A stretch of 64,000 bases of DNA from Seribacter sp963934295 (GCA_963934295.1 CAWVXY010000002.1:1-64000), one strand, 5' to 3'. Shown: positions 53,655 to 63,751, counted from the first letter of the stretch. The notes: generated by a model not told the origin, from the sequence alone. Numbers and translations: made by a program.

Positions 53655-54467
53655 TTATGAGAAGTATTTTTTATAAGAATTAATGGTAGTCTGAGCTGCA
53701 GTTAATGAGTCAGGCCAGGCAAATGCTTCAGCAGAAATACAACCTTCATATCCAATTTCCTTGAGGGTTTGGGCAATGGGTTCCATATTTGTATGTCCAT
53801 AACCCACGGGTCTGCGATTGCTGTCAGCAAAATGAACATGCCCTAAATGCCTGGCTCCCTTTTTTATTGAGTCTGCAATATCAGTTTCCTCAATATTCAT
53901 ATGGAATAAATCAGCGAGAAGAGAGACTCCATTTGTTGAGAGTTGGTCAAGGAAATCGCAAGCGTCAAGATAGTGGTTGAAAAGATTAGTTTCATATCGA
54001 TTTAAAGGTTCGTATATTAAGGTAACTCCCTGCCTGCTTGCATGTTCCCCTAATTCTTCCAATGATTGTTGGAGCCAGGCAATTGCCTGATCTCTTGAAA
54101 CTTCCCCTCCATGTGCTCCTTGCATTGAGCCAATAATGGCCGGGGCATTGTATTCAGCTCCAAAGTCAATCATTTCACGAATGAAGGAGAGTGCATTTGC
54201 CCGAATGTCTGGATTACCATCAGTTAGTGTAAGCCCTTTTAGCACTTTTCCAGCACCGGTGCCAACCGCGGCTACACCCAACCCTGTTTCATTTAATTGA
54301 TCTTTAAGTTCATTTGACATTCCAGCTTTCGGACCTTCAGTAAATAATTCGACCATATCAAAGCCCATCTGAGCTGCATTTTTTAACCCATCAGCTAAAT
54401 CGTCCCATAACACCCAGGGACCTCCTTTTAATGAAGAAACTAGAGAAAGTGTGATGCAAGATTTCAT
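53655..54467 (-). CDS. Sugar-phosphate isomerase/epimerase-like TIM-barrel protein
   Basis: The 270-residue protein belongs to the AP-endonuclease-2/xylose-isomerase-like superfamily. 'GFDMVELFTEGPKAG', 'VTLIYEPLNRYETNLF' with metal Glu, 'SLLADLFHMNIEETDIA' with Asp/His, 'GHVHFADSNRRPVGYGHTNM' and 'GCISAEAFAW' form the metal-binding ring. It most resembles ketose 3-epimerase or hydroxypyruvate-isomerase-like enzymes, but the substrate cannot be assigned. There is no signal peptide. It lies upstream of the NRAMP-like gene on the same strand. Confidence 0.88.
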   Translation of the reverse strand: MKSCITLSLVSSLKGGPWVLWDDLADGLKNAAQMGFDMVELFTEGPKAGMSNELKDQLNETGLGVAAVGTGAGKVLKGLTLTDGNPDIRANALSFIREMIDFGAEYNAPAIIGSMQGAHGGEVSRDQAIAWLQQSLEELGEHASRQGVTLIYEPLNRYETNLFNHYLDACDFLDQLSTNGVSLLADLFHMNIEETDIADSIKKGARHLGHVHFADSNRRPVGYGHTNMEPIAQTLKEIGYEGCISAEAFAWPDSLTAAQTTINSYKKYFS

Positions 54468-54555
54468 AGACCAACACCTTTGACTTCAAACACCTATAAA
54501 TAAAGAATAAAAAGTCCCGGTTTTAAGAATGTAACAAAGACAATTCAAAAATTTA

Positions 54556-55290
54556 TTAAGCATTAGGCTTAATAATTTTATTATTTATATCGGAGGGTTT
54601 TACACTCTCGATTTTTTTCCCAGGGAGTATTTGGTTTGAATCAAAAGGTTTTCGAATGGGCTTATTTAATACATCATCAGCAAACGGATCGTTTGGTGGA
54701 AGGCGTTTGTTTAGATTTTGATTAAAAGGATCTGTTTGATCATTTGGAGCAACAGGAAGATTTGGAAAGTTCTTTTCGGGTGCTTCAAAAGGTGAATTTT
54801 TAAGTTCGGGAAGTTCAGGCTCAAGCACTGGACCAAGCGGATCTCCTCTATTTTTTCCAGGATTCGCTCCTACGCCTGGAATTGGGGAGTATTTTCTTTT
54901 CATCGGATCAGCTAAACCTGCAAATGGATCATTAGACTTAACTGGTTTAGGAACATAAATATATTCAAGTGGATTGGTTGCCAAAGATGGTTGTATGGTT
55001 GTTCGAGGTTCCTTGTATCTTTTATCGAAAGGATTGGGTATCATGATATTCTTCTTATCAGGGTGTGGGACATATCCTTTTGTCATTAACCATTCCATCG
55101 TTCCCCCCCTTGGTAAAACCCATTCGTCGTTTATCTTAATTGAAGTGGGAAGATTTTTTGCATCGAACCATCCATTTTTTCCTCCACCGATTGCATCTGG
55201 AAGGGTGAAGTTATCCTTCTTCTTTTCGTTAGCAGTAAAACCCGTAAATGCAAGGAGTTGAAAAAGGGTGATTGTAACAAAAAGTTTCAC
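54556..55290 (-). CDS. Secreted Pro-rich protein with Asp-Pro-Phe motifs
   Basis: From GTG 55290 (signal MKLFVTITLFQLLAFTGFTA), the 244-residue product has an ordered N-terminal region ('WFDAKNLPTSIKINDEWVLP', 'MEWLMTKGYVPHPDKKNIMI'). The rest is low-complexity and Pro/Asn-rich, with at least four DPF units ('NDPFAGLADP', 'TDPFNQNLNK', 'NDPFADDVLN', 'SPFEAPEKNF'). A periplasmic or exported linker protein is likely. No family was recognised. It stands alone between the TIM-barrel and radC genes. Confidence 0.65.
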   Translation of the reverse strand: MKLFVTITLFQLLAFTGFTANEKKKDNFTLPDAIGGGKNGWFDAKNLPTSIKINDEWVLPRGGTMEWLMTKGYVPHPDKKNIMIPNPFDKRYKEPRTTIQPSLATNPLEYIYVPKPVKSNDPFAGLADPMKRKYSPIPGVGANPGKNRGDPLGPVLEPELPELKNSPFEAPEKNFPNLPVAPNDQTDPFNQNLNKRLPPNDPFADDVLNKPIRKPFDSNQILPGKKIESVKPSDINNKIIKPNA

Positions 55291-55444
55291 AAGTTTATAC
55301 TAATTCATCCAGTATTATTTTGTCAACTTTCCCTATTGTTCGATTTTATACTAGTGATTAAAAAGGAAGATATTTCATCCAATGATAGAGCATATTTTTA
55401 AGGATTAAAAAAAGGGAATGTTTGATTCTAACTATCGGATAATA

Positions 55445-56167
55445 TTACGATAAGTGACCTGCATCAGAAAAACTATAATAACCCAAGCCATTCGGGCAAT
55501 TTTCAGATTCTCCAATGATTACATGGTCGTGCATTTCCAAGTCCACAGTTTTAGAACCCTCAAAGATTTTCCTTGTAACTCGCAAATCAGCTGAACTGGG
55601 TGTTGGATCTCCGCTTGGATGGTTATGGGCAAGAATAATTGCTGTTGCTCCACAACGAATTGCCGGGCGAAATACTTCTCGAGGGTGAACTAAACTGCCA
55701 GTTGCGGTACCCGATGTTATCGCTTCAGCTCGAATTAACTTATTTTTTCTGTCCAAACTGAGAACCCAAACTTTTTCAACACTGTCCGAGCGAACTTCCG
55801 GGTAGAGATATTCCCAAACCTTTTTAGGATCATCCAATCTGATATCATTAGTTCTTGCTCCCCGCATCATTCTTTTAGCAATTTCTACCTGAGTACTTAA
55901 TTGTAAGGCCTTTACTTTTCCTATTCCCTTTATTCTTTGGAAGTCAGAAACATCCCAGCGCAAAAGACCTGCAAGAGTTCCAGCTTGCTTGATAAGTTCA
56001 TCCGCTATGGCTAGTACATCCATTTTCGCATTTCCTGAACGAACCAACATAGCCAGTAGTTCCCTGTCTGTTAAAGGACCTGCTCCTAATCGCTCCAATC
56101 TTTCCTGGGGGCGATCTTCTTTTGGTAAGTCTTTTAAGGATAGATGTTCTACGATTTCCCTCTCCAT
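55445..56167 (-). CDS. radC: RadC-type JAB-domain protein
   Basis: The 240-residue product has an N-terminal UPF0758 helix-hairpin-helix region ('LTDRELLAMLVRSGNAKMDV', 'GIGKVKALQLSTQVEIAKRM') and a C-terminal JAB metalloprotease-like domain with 'ILAHNHPSGDPTPSSADLRV' (His181 and His183). RadC's role in repair is disputed; the JAB motif suggests a zinc hydrolase. It follows surA and mfd on the same strand. Confidence 0.93.
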   Translation of the reverse strand: MEREIVEHLSLKDLPKEDRPQERLERLGAGPLTDRELLAMLVRSGNAKMDVLAIADELIKQAGTLAGLLRWDVSDFQRIKGIGKVKALQLSTQVEIAKRMMRGARTNDIRLDDPKKVWEYLYPEVRSDSVEKVWVLSLDRKNKLIRAEAITSGTATGSLVHPREVFRPAIRCGATAIILAHNHPSGDPTPSSADLRVTRKIFEGSKTVDLEMHDHVIIGESENCPNGLGYYSFSDAGHLS

Positions 56168-56196
56168 TATAATATTAGAGGATATGGAGGGAGTAA

Positions 56197-57210
56197 TTAC
56201 TCAGGCAGGGTAACCCGAACATAGGCATCCCGCTTTAAGCGATTTAGCCATTTCCTGTGACTATTGGCCTCAATTTCAGCGGCAAGTTCGCGTTCAATTT
56301 GTGTTCTTACTTCGTCAAGTGGTTTATGTCCGGATTGGGTGCGGTCTAAAGCCTTCAATATATAAACTGCAATTTTATTCGAGTTTCCCACACTTCCGTC
56401 CGGTTTTCTTTCTAAAATATTAACGATAAATGGTTTGGAAACCTCATTCTTTTTAAGCAAGAAAGCTTGCTTCCTGATTTCATCACTTCTTATTTCTCGT
56501 TCTGATACCATGACTCCCCAATCCCCTGATTTCTCTCGGAATGGACTTTGTCCATTTTTTAATGCGGCATCTTCAAATTTCTGTCCATTTTTGATATCTT
56601 TGAGTACTTTGTGCGCTTGTTGAAGGAGAACGGTTTCTGGTTCACCAGCAATTTGAGAAAATGCAATTTCTCCGAGTTGAATTTTTTCTTCCGTTTTAAA
56701 TTTATTGAGATTTTTTTTGTAATAAGATTCAACTTTTTCAGGGCTAATTTCCTCTTTTAAACGTCGCCTCGTTGAAAGCATATGGCTGTAGATAATTTCT
56801 TCTTCAATTTCTTTTCTATACTCTAACTGGGACAGACCTTTACTCCTAAGGGTATCACGAAAAAGCTTTCGGTCGCCGTTAAATTCACGAATTAATCTTT
56901 TGTTATACTCCTGTTCGATGTAGGAGGTCGGTATTTTCATACCCTTTTCGTTAAATGCGGTGATGGATAGCAATCGGTCAATTTTTCCATCCACGAATTC
57001 ATTGGCTCGATCGTTTTTTTCACTCTCTGTGAAATTAAGCAATGTCATCGCGTTTTCAATTTCACCCCAAGTCACAACTCTTTCATTAACTTTTGCTACA
57101 ACTCGATTAAGTTCAATTAATTCCGCACTTAATGAGATGAATTGAAACCCCAGAATTCCCGCCAGGAAAGTAATTGATTTTAAGAAATATATTTTAGATT
57201 TTGTTCCCAT
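56197..57210 (-). CDS. SurA-like periplasmic chaperone / peptidyl-prolyl isomerase
   Basis: The 337-residue product has an N-terminal signal or anchor ('FLKSITFLAGILGFQFISLS'). A SurA N-type helical domain is next ('INRVVAKVNERVVTWGEIEN'-like, residues ~30-170), then a parvulin region (~175-300; 'IQLGEIAFSQIAGEPETVLL', 'REKSGDWGVMVSEREIRSDE'). It should help fold outer-membrane proteins. The start overlaps the mfd stop by 17 bases, so translation of the two genes is coupled. Whether the parvulin domain is active cannot be told. Confidence 0.85.
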   Translation of the reverse strand: MGTKSKIYFLKSITFLAGILGFQFISLSAELIELNRVVAKVNERVVTWGEIENAMTLLNFTESEKNDRANEFVDGKIDRLLSITAFNEKGMKIPTSYIEQEYNKRLIREFNGDRKLFRDTLRSKGLSQLEYRKEIEEEIIYSHMLSTRRRLKEEISPEKVESYYKKNLNKFKTEEKIQLGEIAFSQIAGEPETVLLQQAHKVLKDIKNGQKFEDAALKNGQSPFREKSGDWGVMVSEREIRSDEIRKQAFLLKKNEVSKPFIVNILERKPDGSVGNSNKIAVYILKALDRTQSGHKPLDEVRTQIERELAAEIEANSHRKWLNRLKRDAYVRVTLPE

Positions 57211-60200
57211 GGATTTCTATCTTTAGGAATCGAATGATTTCCTTCAACTTCAAAAGTGGTTCTTTTGAGGAAAGTTTTGGAATTTGACCAGCTTTTCGAC
57301 AATATTGCTTGGTTCCTCCTTCTCCTCTTTTAATTAGGCGACAAAATATTTCTTTATTTTTAATCTCTAAAAGGTCGAATCCCGCCTCTTCGGCTAAGCA
57401 CCTTATTCTTGTTTCCTGAATAAGGGCAAAGACTTCCGGAGGGGGAGAGCCAAACCTGTCATTTAGCTCTTCAACATAATCATTAATTTCTTGCTCTTCT
57501 CTCATTTGGGCAAGTTTTCTGTATGCTTCAATTCGTATTCTTGGTTCTGCAGTGTAAGCATCGGGGAAGAATGCTCCAAGTAGAAGTAATTCATCTTCTA
57601 CTTCGTCATCCGCACTGGGGGCTCCCGCAGTAAGGAAGTCAATCCGAACGGTCGCGGAAGGACGCAAAGATATTTCTTCTCCTTTTAAACGGGAAACACT
57701 TTCCCTAAGTAACCGACAATACAGCTCGAAGCCAATTCCTGCGACATGGCCACTTTGCTCGCTTCCTAATAAGTTACCGGCTCCCCTGAGTTCAAGATCC
57801 CTGAGTGCAATTCGAAATCCTGCTCCAAAATTATTAATTTGCCGAATGGCAGCTAATCTTTTTCTTGCTTGATCGGAAACAGTTAGGTGTCTGTTAAGTA
57901 AGAGGTATGCGTAAGCTTGTTTGTCAAATCTGCCTACTCTTCCTCGTAGTTGGTATAATTGAGAAAGCCCGAATTTATCTGCACCTTCAATAATAATGGT
58001 GTTACAATTAGGGATATCTAACCCGGACTCAATAATTGTGGTACAGACAAGTATATCAAAACGATGGGCAACAAAATCTGTCATTACCTGTTCGAGTTCC
58101 CCCTCGCTCATTTGTCCGTGACCAATTCCTATAGAAAGTTTAGGGAATTGGGTTTCCAATTTCTTTTTTACCGAGTGAATCGTTTTGACTCGATTATGAA
58201 GGTAGAAGACTTGCCCACCTCTCCTCGCTTCAAGCTGAACTGCCTGTTGAATAATTTCGGGTGAATTTTTCATCACCTCGGTCCGAATGGGCCTTCGGTT
58301 TACAGGAGCAGTTTCAATCGTGCTTAATGCTCTGGCACCCACCATTGCAAAGTACAATGTTCGGGGAATGGGGGTGGCACTTAAAGTTAGGACATCTACA
58401 TTGGCCCGAAGCTTTTTGATCGACTCCTTATGTTGTACCCCAAACCTTTGCTCTTCATCGATAATTAAGAGCCCTAGATCCTTAAAGACAATATCTGGGC
58501 TGAACATTCGATGAGTGCCAATTAAAATATCCACTGATCCATATTCAGTTGCCTGGATGATTTTCTTCTGCTGACCAGCAGTTCTAAACCTGCTCAACAT
58601 TTCAATCGCCATGGGATAATCAGCCATTCTCTGCCTAAATAGATTGAGATGCTGCTGGCAAAGAATGGTTGTCGGAGCGAGAAATGCGACCTGTTTCCCA
58701 TCCATTACTGCCTTGAACGCGGCCCTTATTGCAACCTCTGTTTTTCCAAACCCAACATCGCCGCATACCAAGCGATCCATAGGTTGCTCTTTTTCCATAT
58801 CTTCTTTTACCTGATTGATCGCTTTTAGCTGATCAACCGTTTCATTAAAGGGAAAAGCATCCTCAAATTCTTTTTGCCATTTTTCATCCTGTGAAAAAGC
58901 ATGCCCTAGGTTTGTATCCCTTGTTGCTTGCAACCTTAAGAGATCGGCTGCTAGGTCAAGTGCGGCCATCTCTGCTGCCTGCTTTGCTTTTGCCCAGGAC
59001 TTGCCTCCTAGCTTTGCAAGCTTAGGCCTTGCTTTTTGAAGCCCGACATAACGGGATAATAGATGGGACTCCTGTAAGGGGACATGGAGAAGAATACCAT
59101 CTGCAAATTCGAGGGTAATGGCTTCCTCTTTTCTCTGCCCCTCTTCAATATGTCCAAGCTTTTTAAATTGGCATATTCCATGTTGATGATGAACAAGATA
59201 ATCTCGCTCAATTAGTTCAGAAAAGTCTAACGCTTGATCCACTTCTTTTCTGCGTACAATTGCTTTTTTGGAACGAAGGGGTCTCCTGCTCCTCTCCCTT
59301 CCAAGAATTTCGCGGGCAGTCGCTACCACTAATCCACTTTTTTGATCTTTTATTAATAAATTAAAATAACCATGATTTTCCTCTGCCTGAACCTGAAAGC
59401 TCTCTTTTAATCCAACAGGAAGAAAGTTAGGCTTTAATCTATGTAGCGAGCTTTCTTCTGCAATGATTTCAGATATTCTTTTTTGTTCAGATTCTGCACC
59501 CGCAGCGATTGTAATTTCAAAATTTTCGTCCTGCTTTTTAAGGAGTTCGAATAAGTAAGATGTCCTTTGTTTTTTTTCACTTTCAAATCGTGCACTACCT
59601 ATATCCATCTGCGGGTTATCCAGCTTTAGGTTTTGAATTGCCTGTACTGGTAATTCAAGCATGTCGCAATTTTGAAATATACCTTCACCCGCTCGAATCT
59701 CACTTGAGCCGATAAATTGATCAAGGTTAGCATCTTTACGATTCATGGCATTGGCAAAGCTTGCCTGCCGAGTTGATTTCTTGGTCGATGTATGAAATAC
59801 CAATGGAAACCTTGAAACCAATTGCTCGGGTTCTCTGAAAATCCAAGTTACAGGTTGTGTCAAATATTCAAAGAATTCACCTTCTAATTCATTTTTTTCA
59901 TTTGATTTAGCAGAAGAGATAATTAATTCATCGATTTTATTTTCACCTCTTTGTGTAGTCGGATCAAAGGTGCGGATTTCTTCAATTTCATTTCCAAAAA
60001 AATCAATTCTTGCTGGTCTTGAAGCATTTACGGGGTAAATATCCACGAGTCCGCCTCTAACAGAGAACTGTCCAGGTTCTTCACATAGAATTTCAGAGGA
60101 ATAATCGAAGTCGACTGCTAGGGTGGAACAAAGTTTTTTAAATTCATATTCCATTCCTGCTTTGAGGCTAAGTTCTGATTCCTGTTGAAGCTTTTGTTGA

Positions 60201-60571
60201 GGACACGGACTAATTAGTGCTTCTGGAGTCGTAGCAATAAGAATTTGAGTGTTTTTTTCTAAATCAGTTCGTAGTAAGGCGGACAGGATCGTTAATCGGT
60301 CGCACGTTTTTTCAAATGCATCTGGATGGTTGTTTTCGGGAGAACAATCGAAGAGAAAGAATTCAATTTTTTTTTGAGGATTCAAACTTTCAAGGAAAGC
60401 GGCAATATCTTCTCCCCATTCTTCTGCCTTGGGAATGCTTTCCTCTATTAAAATGGCCACTTTATGACCTTTATTTGCGAGGAAGTTGGCTGCCAGTGCC
60501 GGGGTTGCTGATTCAGGCAATGAGTGAATGAAAGTGGCAGTTGCTCCCTCGGGGATTACTACTTTTTTCAC
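57194..60571 (-). CDS. mfd: Transcription-repair coupling factor Mfd
   Basis: Mfd displaces stalled RNA polymerase and recruits UvrA. The 1125-residue protein starts at GTG 60571 inside the rnc stop. It has the UvrB-like N-terminal module ('EEPGQFSVRGGLVDIYPVNA'), the polymerase-interaction domain ('ERDYLVHHQHGICQFKKLGH') and the RecG-type translocase with Walker A 'LVCGDVGFGKTEVAIRAAFK', 'LLIIDEEQRFGVQHKESIKK' and 'TLSATPIPRTLYFAMVGARA'. The C-terminal TRG/D7 region follows. The order rnc-mfd-surA with overlapping ends suggests one operon. Confidence 0.97.
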   Translation of the reverse strand: MKKVVIPEGATATFIHSLPESATPALAANFLANKGHKVAILIEESIPKAEEWGEDIAAFLESLNPQKKIEFFLFDCSPENNHPDAFEKTCDRLTILSALLRTDLEKNTQILIATTPEALISPCPQQKLQQESELSLKAGMEYEFKKLCSTLAVDFDYSSEILCEEPGQFSVRGGLVDIYPVNASRPARIDFFGNEIEEIRTFDPTTQRGENKIDELIISSAKSNEKNELEGEFFEYLTQPVTWIFREPEQLVSRFPLVFHTSTKKSTRQASFANAMNRKDANLDQFIGSSEIRAGEGIFQNCDMLELPVQAIQNLKLDNPQMDIGSARFESEKKQRTSYLFELLKKQDENFEITIAAGAESEQKRISEIIAEESSLHRLKPNFLPVGLKESFQVQAEENHGYFNLLIKDQKSGLVVATAREILGRERSRRPLRSKKAIVRRKEVDQALDFSELIERDYLVHHQHGICQFKKLGHIEEGQRKEEAITLEFADGILLHVPLQESHLLSRYVGLQKARPKLAKLGGKSWAKAKQAAEMAALDLAADLLRLQATRDTNLGHAFSQDEKWQKEFEDAFPFNETVDQLKAINQVKEDMEKEQPMDRLVCGDVGFGKTEVAIRAAFKAVMDGKQVAFLAPTTILCQQHLNLFRQRMADYPMAIEMLSRFRTAGQQKKIIQATEYGSVDILIGTHRMFSPDIVFKDLGLLIIDEEQRFGVQHKESIKKLRANVDVLTLSATPIPRTLYFAMVGARALSTIETAPVNRRPIRTEVMKNSPEIIQQAVQLEARRGGQVFYLHNRVKTIHSVKKKLETQFPKLSIGIGHGQMSEGELEQVMTDFVAHRFDILVCTTIIESGLDIPNCNTIIIEGADKFGLSQLYQLRGRVGRFDKQAYAYLLLNRHLTVSDQARKRLAAIRQINNFGAGFRIALRDLELRGAGNLLGSEQSGHVAGIGFELYCRLLRESVSRLKGEEISLRPSATVRIDFLTAGAPSADDEVEDELLLLGAFFPDAYTAEPRIRIEAYRKLAQMREEQEINDYVEELNDRFGSPPPEVFALIQETRIRCLAEEAGFDLLEIKNKEIFCRLIKRGEGGTKQYCRKAGQIPKLSSKEPLLKLKEIIRFLKIEIHGNKI

Positions 60572-61263
60572 TGTTTAGATTTCAGGTTAATCAGTGCTTG
60601 TTTAGCCGCTTCCTCTTCCGCCTCTTTTTTTGTGCTTCCGACCCCGGAACCAAGAGTTTTTTTTCCAACAATAAGATCAATTTCAAAATGTTTCTTATGG
60701 GGAGGTCCATCTTCCTTTGATATTCGATATTGGATTTTATCCGTTTGTGATCTTTCGTGAAAGAATTCCTGAAGTTGTCCTTTGGGGTTATAACTATTTT
60801 GCTCTTTAACCAGTTTTTTAGGTAAATCACCAAACCAATTTAAAACACATTTTTTTGCCTCATTAATGCCTCCGTCAATAAAAATTGCCCCAATAATAGC
60901 CTCGGTCGCATCTTCAAGAGTTGAACTCCTTTGATTCCCACTGTTTTTCAACTCTGCAACGCTCATGAACAAAAAATTATCAACCTTTAGCTCTTTGGCA
61001 ATTTTTGCTAGTGAACTTCCTCTAATAAAAACCGCTCTTTTACGACTTAGTGAACCTTCATCCTCCTCAGGGAAGGCAATGTAGAGAGCTTCAGATAAAA
61101 TAGCACTGAGGATAGAATCACCAAGGAATTCCATTCTCTGGTTATCCGGTTTACTCCTATCGTGTTCGTTGAATGAAGGATGAGTTAATGCCTGAGTAAG
61201 TAGATTTTTATTTTGGAATGAATATCCAATATTTTTTTCCAATTCATCTAGATTTATATTCAT
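60568..61263 (-). CDS. rnc: Ribonuclease III
   Basis: The 231-residue enzyme cleaves double-stranded RNA in rRNA processing. The catalytic motif is 'NQRMEFLGDSIL' (41-52), the second acidic site 'LEDATEAIIGAIFIDGG' and the C-terminal dsRNA-binding domain 'NPKGQLQEFFHERSQTDKIQ' to 'KKEAEEEAAKQALINLK'. It overlaps the mfd GTG start (GTGA). The normal neighbours in Gammaproteobacteria (era, lepB) are absent. Confidence 0.95.
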   Translation of the reverse strand: MNINLDELEKNIGYSFQNKNLLTQALTHPSFNEHDRSKPDNQRMEFLGDSILSAILSEALYIAFPEEDEGSLSRKRAVFIRGSSLAKIAKELKVDNFLFMSVAELKNSGNQRSSTLEDATEAIIGAIFIDGGINEAKKCVLNWFGDLPKKLVKEQNSYNPKGQLQEFFHERSQTDKIQYRISKEDGPPHKKHFEIDLIVGKKTLGSGVGSTKKEAEEEAAKQALINLKSKQ

Positions 61264-61318
61264 GAATTTTCAAATTTGATAAATCTTGAATTTTTCAATC
61301 ATAGTGAGAGAAAAAGTA

Positions 61319-62095
61319 TTACGAGAAAAAACGAGTCCTCACTTCCTTGGCAAGGGCTAGGTATGCTTTTGAACCAACCCCATTGGGGTCGTATTGAAAA
61401 ATAGTTTTCCCAAAACTTGGTGCTTCACTCAATCGCACCGTACGTGGAATAGCTGTCCGAAAAATCTCTGCCGGGTAATGTTTGTTTACTTCCTGCCACA
61501 CCTCATAGGAAAGTCTTGTTCGATTATCGTACATAGTCATTGCAATTCCGCCCAATTGAATCCCTGAGTTTGCTCCTGATTGTTTAAGTTGTTCGATGAC
61601 TTTGGTTATTTGGCTTAACCCCTCAAGTGCCAAATATTCTGATTGGAGTGTAATGAGCAAATAATCTGCAGCACAAAGAGAATTCATGGAAAGCAAACCC
61701 AGAGTAGGGGGGCAATCAATCAAGATTGCCTGTAAACCATAATTATTGGAAAGGTTGTGAAGAGAGTCCCGTAAATTAATCAAGTAATTGTCTTGGCTAC
61801 TCAACTCAAGTTCAGCGGCGGCAAGATCAAGTTCTGAGGGAATGATCCATAAGTTTTTTTCGTTTGTTGCGACAACCCGGCTGGATAAATCTGCTCGAGT
61901 TAGTAATGGTTCATATACCCCTGCACCTGCTTTTTTTTCGATTCCCAGTGAACTGGTCGCATTTCCCTGTGGGTCCATATCAACGAGAAGGGTGGGGATG
62001 CCAAAGGAGGCAAGGGCAGCACCCAAGTTAATCGTGGTGGTTGTTTTTCCAACGCCGCCTTTTTGATTGGCGATTGCAATAGTTGTTGCAGGCAT
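61319..62095 (-). CDS. parA: ParA/Soj-family chromosome-partition ATPase
   Basis: The 258-residue ATPase has the deviant Walker A 'KGGVGKTTTTINLGAALAS' (from residue 12), 'TLLVDMDPQGNATSSLG' and 'AILIDCPPTLGLLSMNSLCA'. The length and lack of an N-terminal DNA-binding extension fit chromosomal Soj. No parB follows, because the next gene is rnc; parB must be elsewhere or the gene may act alone. It starts at ATG 62095. Confidence 0.93.
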   Translation of the reverse strand: MPATTIAIANQKGGVGKTTTTINLGAALASFGIPTLLVDMDPQGNATSSLGIEKKAGAGVYEPLLTRADLSSRVVATNEKNLWIIPSELDLAAAELELSSQDNYLINLRDSLHNLSNNYGLQAILIDCPPTLGLLSMNSLCAADYLLITLQSEYLALEGLSQITKVIEQLKQSGANSGIQLGGIAMTMYDNRTRLSYEVWQEVNKHYPAEIFRTAIPRTVRLSEAPSFGKTIFQYDPNGVGSKAYLALAKEVRTRFFS

Positions 62096-62144
62096 GATAA
62101 CAAATTTTCTAAGAGGGAATCTTTAAGTGTCGAGGCGGAAATTT

Positions 62145-63119
62145 TTATTGAATCCTAACATTACCCTTTTTTTTAATTAATTGGAGTCCATCTTTAAAAA
62201 TCGGTTCGGGTGGAATCTGATCAGAAAGTTCAAGGAACTCAAGGATTGACCACTTAACTGAATGTAATCCTGAGGCCAGAGCAAGTGGACTTGCTCCGCC
62301 CAACCGGGGATTAATTTCTACTAAGTGAAGCTTTTCATTTTGATCAACCATAACCTGTGCTAAAATATGACCTTTCAAACCTTCGATCTTATTGAAAGTG
62401 GCAACTAAATTTTTTTCCCATGCAGTATTTTTGAAAGTTATAGAATTATGAGATTCACCTTTGATCACAAGAGTTCGCCACCTCAAAACCACTCCATGGC
62501 ATCGGTTATTTTTATCAATCCAAGTCTCTGCACTGAATTCCCTTCCCTTAATTTGTGGTTGGAAAATCGGTTCTTTTATCTTTTGGGAGTGGGCAAGAAG
62601 ATCTTCCTGTCTTAAATTTATTCCGATCGAGTATGAAGCGGTTCCTGTTCTTTCCTTAGCAACAAAATGGTCATATTCTGAAGATAGTGATGTGCTTGAA
62701 AGGCTGGTTTGGATGGCCGGGATGGGAGCATTTTTCAGATGTTTTGCAAACAAATATTTGTCCTCACATATTTGAATCGCAGATTTAGACGAGATCATCA
62801 CTCCAATCTGGTTAGAAATCAAAAAATCTTGATGTTCGGCCCAAAATGGTAATTCACCATCTCTTGTCGGCACAATAAATCGGACCTTGTTCTTTTGGCA
62901 ATAATGCAAAAGTGATTCTTCCTTCAGTTCAGTAATAGGAGGGATAGTGGTAAAATCTTGTACCTTTTTTGAACCCATACAGGATTTATCAGAATCAGCA
63001 CCCAATAAACCTATCCCAGGTGAAATGGTGGCTATCTCATTCTTTACCGAATCATAGAGAGCAATTTTTGCGGAGAGGCTTGAAAAGAGGACATTAAAAT
63101 GAGGAACCTGATCCACCAT
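62145..63119 (-). CDS. ATP-grasp enzyme in a nonulosonate/glycan-like operon
   Basis: The 324-residue product resembles carbamoyl-phosphate-synthase-like ATP-grasp ligases: 'VRFIVPTRDGELPFWAEHQD', 'ICEDKYLFAKHLKNAPIPAI' and the metal-binding 'HLVEINPRLGGASPLALASG'. Its start overlaps the acetyltransferase stop by one base (TAATG). ATP-grasp proteins of this type often join carboxylates and amines in glycan or antibiotic pathways. The substrate is unknown. It is the last member of the aminotransferase-acetyltransferase-ligase unit. Confidence 0.85.
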   Translation of the reverse strand: MVDQVPHFNVLFSSLSAKIALYDSVKNEIATISPGIGLLGADSDKSCMGSKKVQDFTTIPPITELKEESLLHYCQKNKVRFIVPTRDGELPFWAEHQDFLISNQIGVMISSKSAIQICEDKYLFAKHLKNAPIPAIQTSLSSTSLSSEYDHFVAKERTGTASYSIGINLRQEDLLAHSQKIKEPIFQPQIKGREFSAETWIDKNNRCHGVVLRWRTLVIKGESHNSITFKNTAWEKNLVATFNKIEGLKGHILAQVMVDQNEKLHLVEINPRLGGASPLALASGLHSVKWSILEFLELSDQIPPEPIFKDGLQLIKKKGNVRIQ

Positions 63120-63751
63120 TATTGAGGAGGTGGGAATTGTTTTAGATATTCGGACTTGAGGCAGGAGGCAATTACTGCATCAACCCATTGACCATCCACT
63201 TTCTCATCCTGCCTAAGAACACCTTCCCTTCTAAAACCGGAGGCTTCAATTGAATTAACATGAAAACCACGGTGCGAATAAGAATGAGTGTAGATTTTAT
63301 TTAACCCAACATTATCAAATGCACACCTCATTAATAAATTCAGAAATATGCTGCAATCCCTTCCATATTGAAAGGTGTCCTTGCCTCTTTCCGTTTCCAG
63401 AAGGAAAGACACTTCAGCTTTCATGCTTGTCCAGTTAATATGGACCAGTCCGCCATACCCAATAAGATTATTTTCGTAAGTAAAGCGAAGAAGGACGATG
63501 TCGGGTTGCTTTTGAGAAAAACTAGGTTTAACAACGTTTTGAAAGTAAGTGTTTTGTTCTGTTTCTGAAAGCGGACTTGTTTGTCGCAAAGCGGAAATCT
63601 GTTCATTTCTCCACTTCATGATCGGGGCAGCATCTTCCATCCTAACAGAAGTTAATTGGTAGCCCCTAAAATCTCCCCGAAAGCCTTTCAATATGATATA
63701 TCCTCCTGCAGGCATGGAAGCTCCGGGACTGGTAAATTTTTTAAAATCCAT
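63119..63751 (-). CDS. GNAT acetyltransferase, RimJ/PseH-like
   Basis: The 210-residue product has a GNAT fold: 'SVRMEDAAPIMKWRNEQISA', 'VLLRFTYENNLIGYGGLVHI' and 'NKIYTHSYSHRGFHVNSIEA'. The sequence fits PseH-like aminosugar N-acetyltransferases or RimJ-type enzymes. Its position between a DegT-like aminotransferase and an ATP-grasp gene, both in TAATG overlaps, supports an aminosugar role. The donor is probably acetyl-CoA; the acceptor is not known. Confidence 0.85.
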   Translation of the reverse strand: MDFKKFTSPGASMPAGGYIILKGFRGDFRGYQLTSVRMEDAAPIMKWRNEQISALRQTSPLSETEQNTYFQNVVKPSFSQKQPDIVLLRFTYENNLIGYGGLVHINWTSMKAEVSFLLETERGKDTFQYGRDCSIFLNLLMRCAFDNVGLNKIYTHSYSHRGFHVNSIEASGFRREGVLRQDEKVDGQWVDAVIASCLKSEYLKQFPPPQ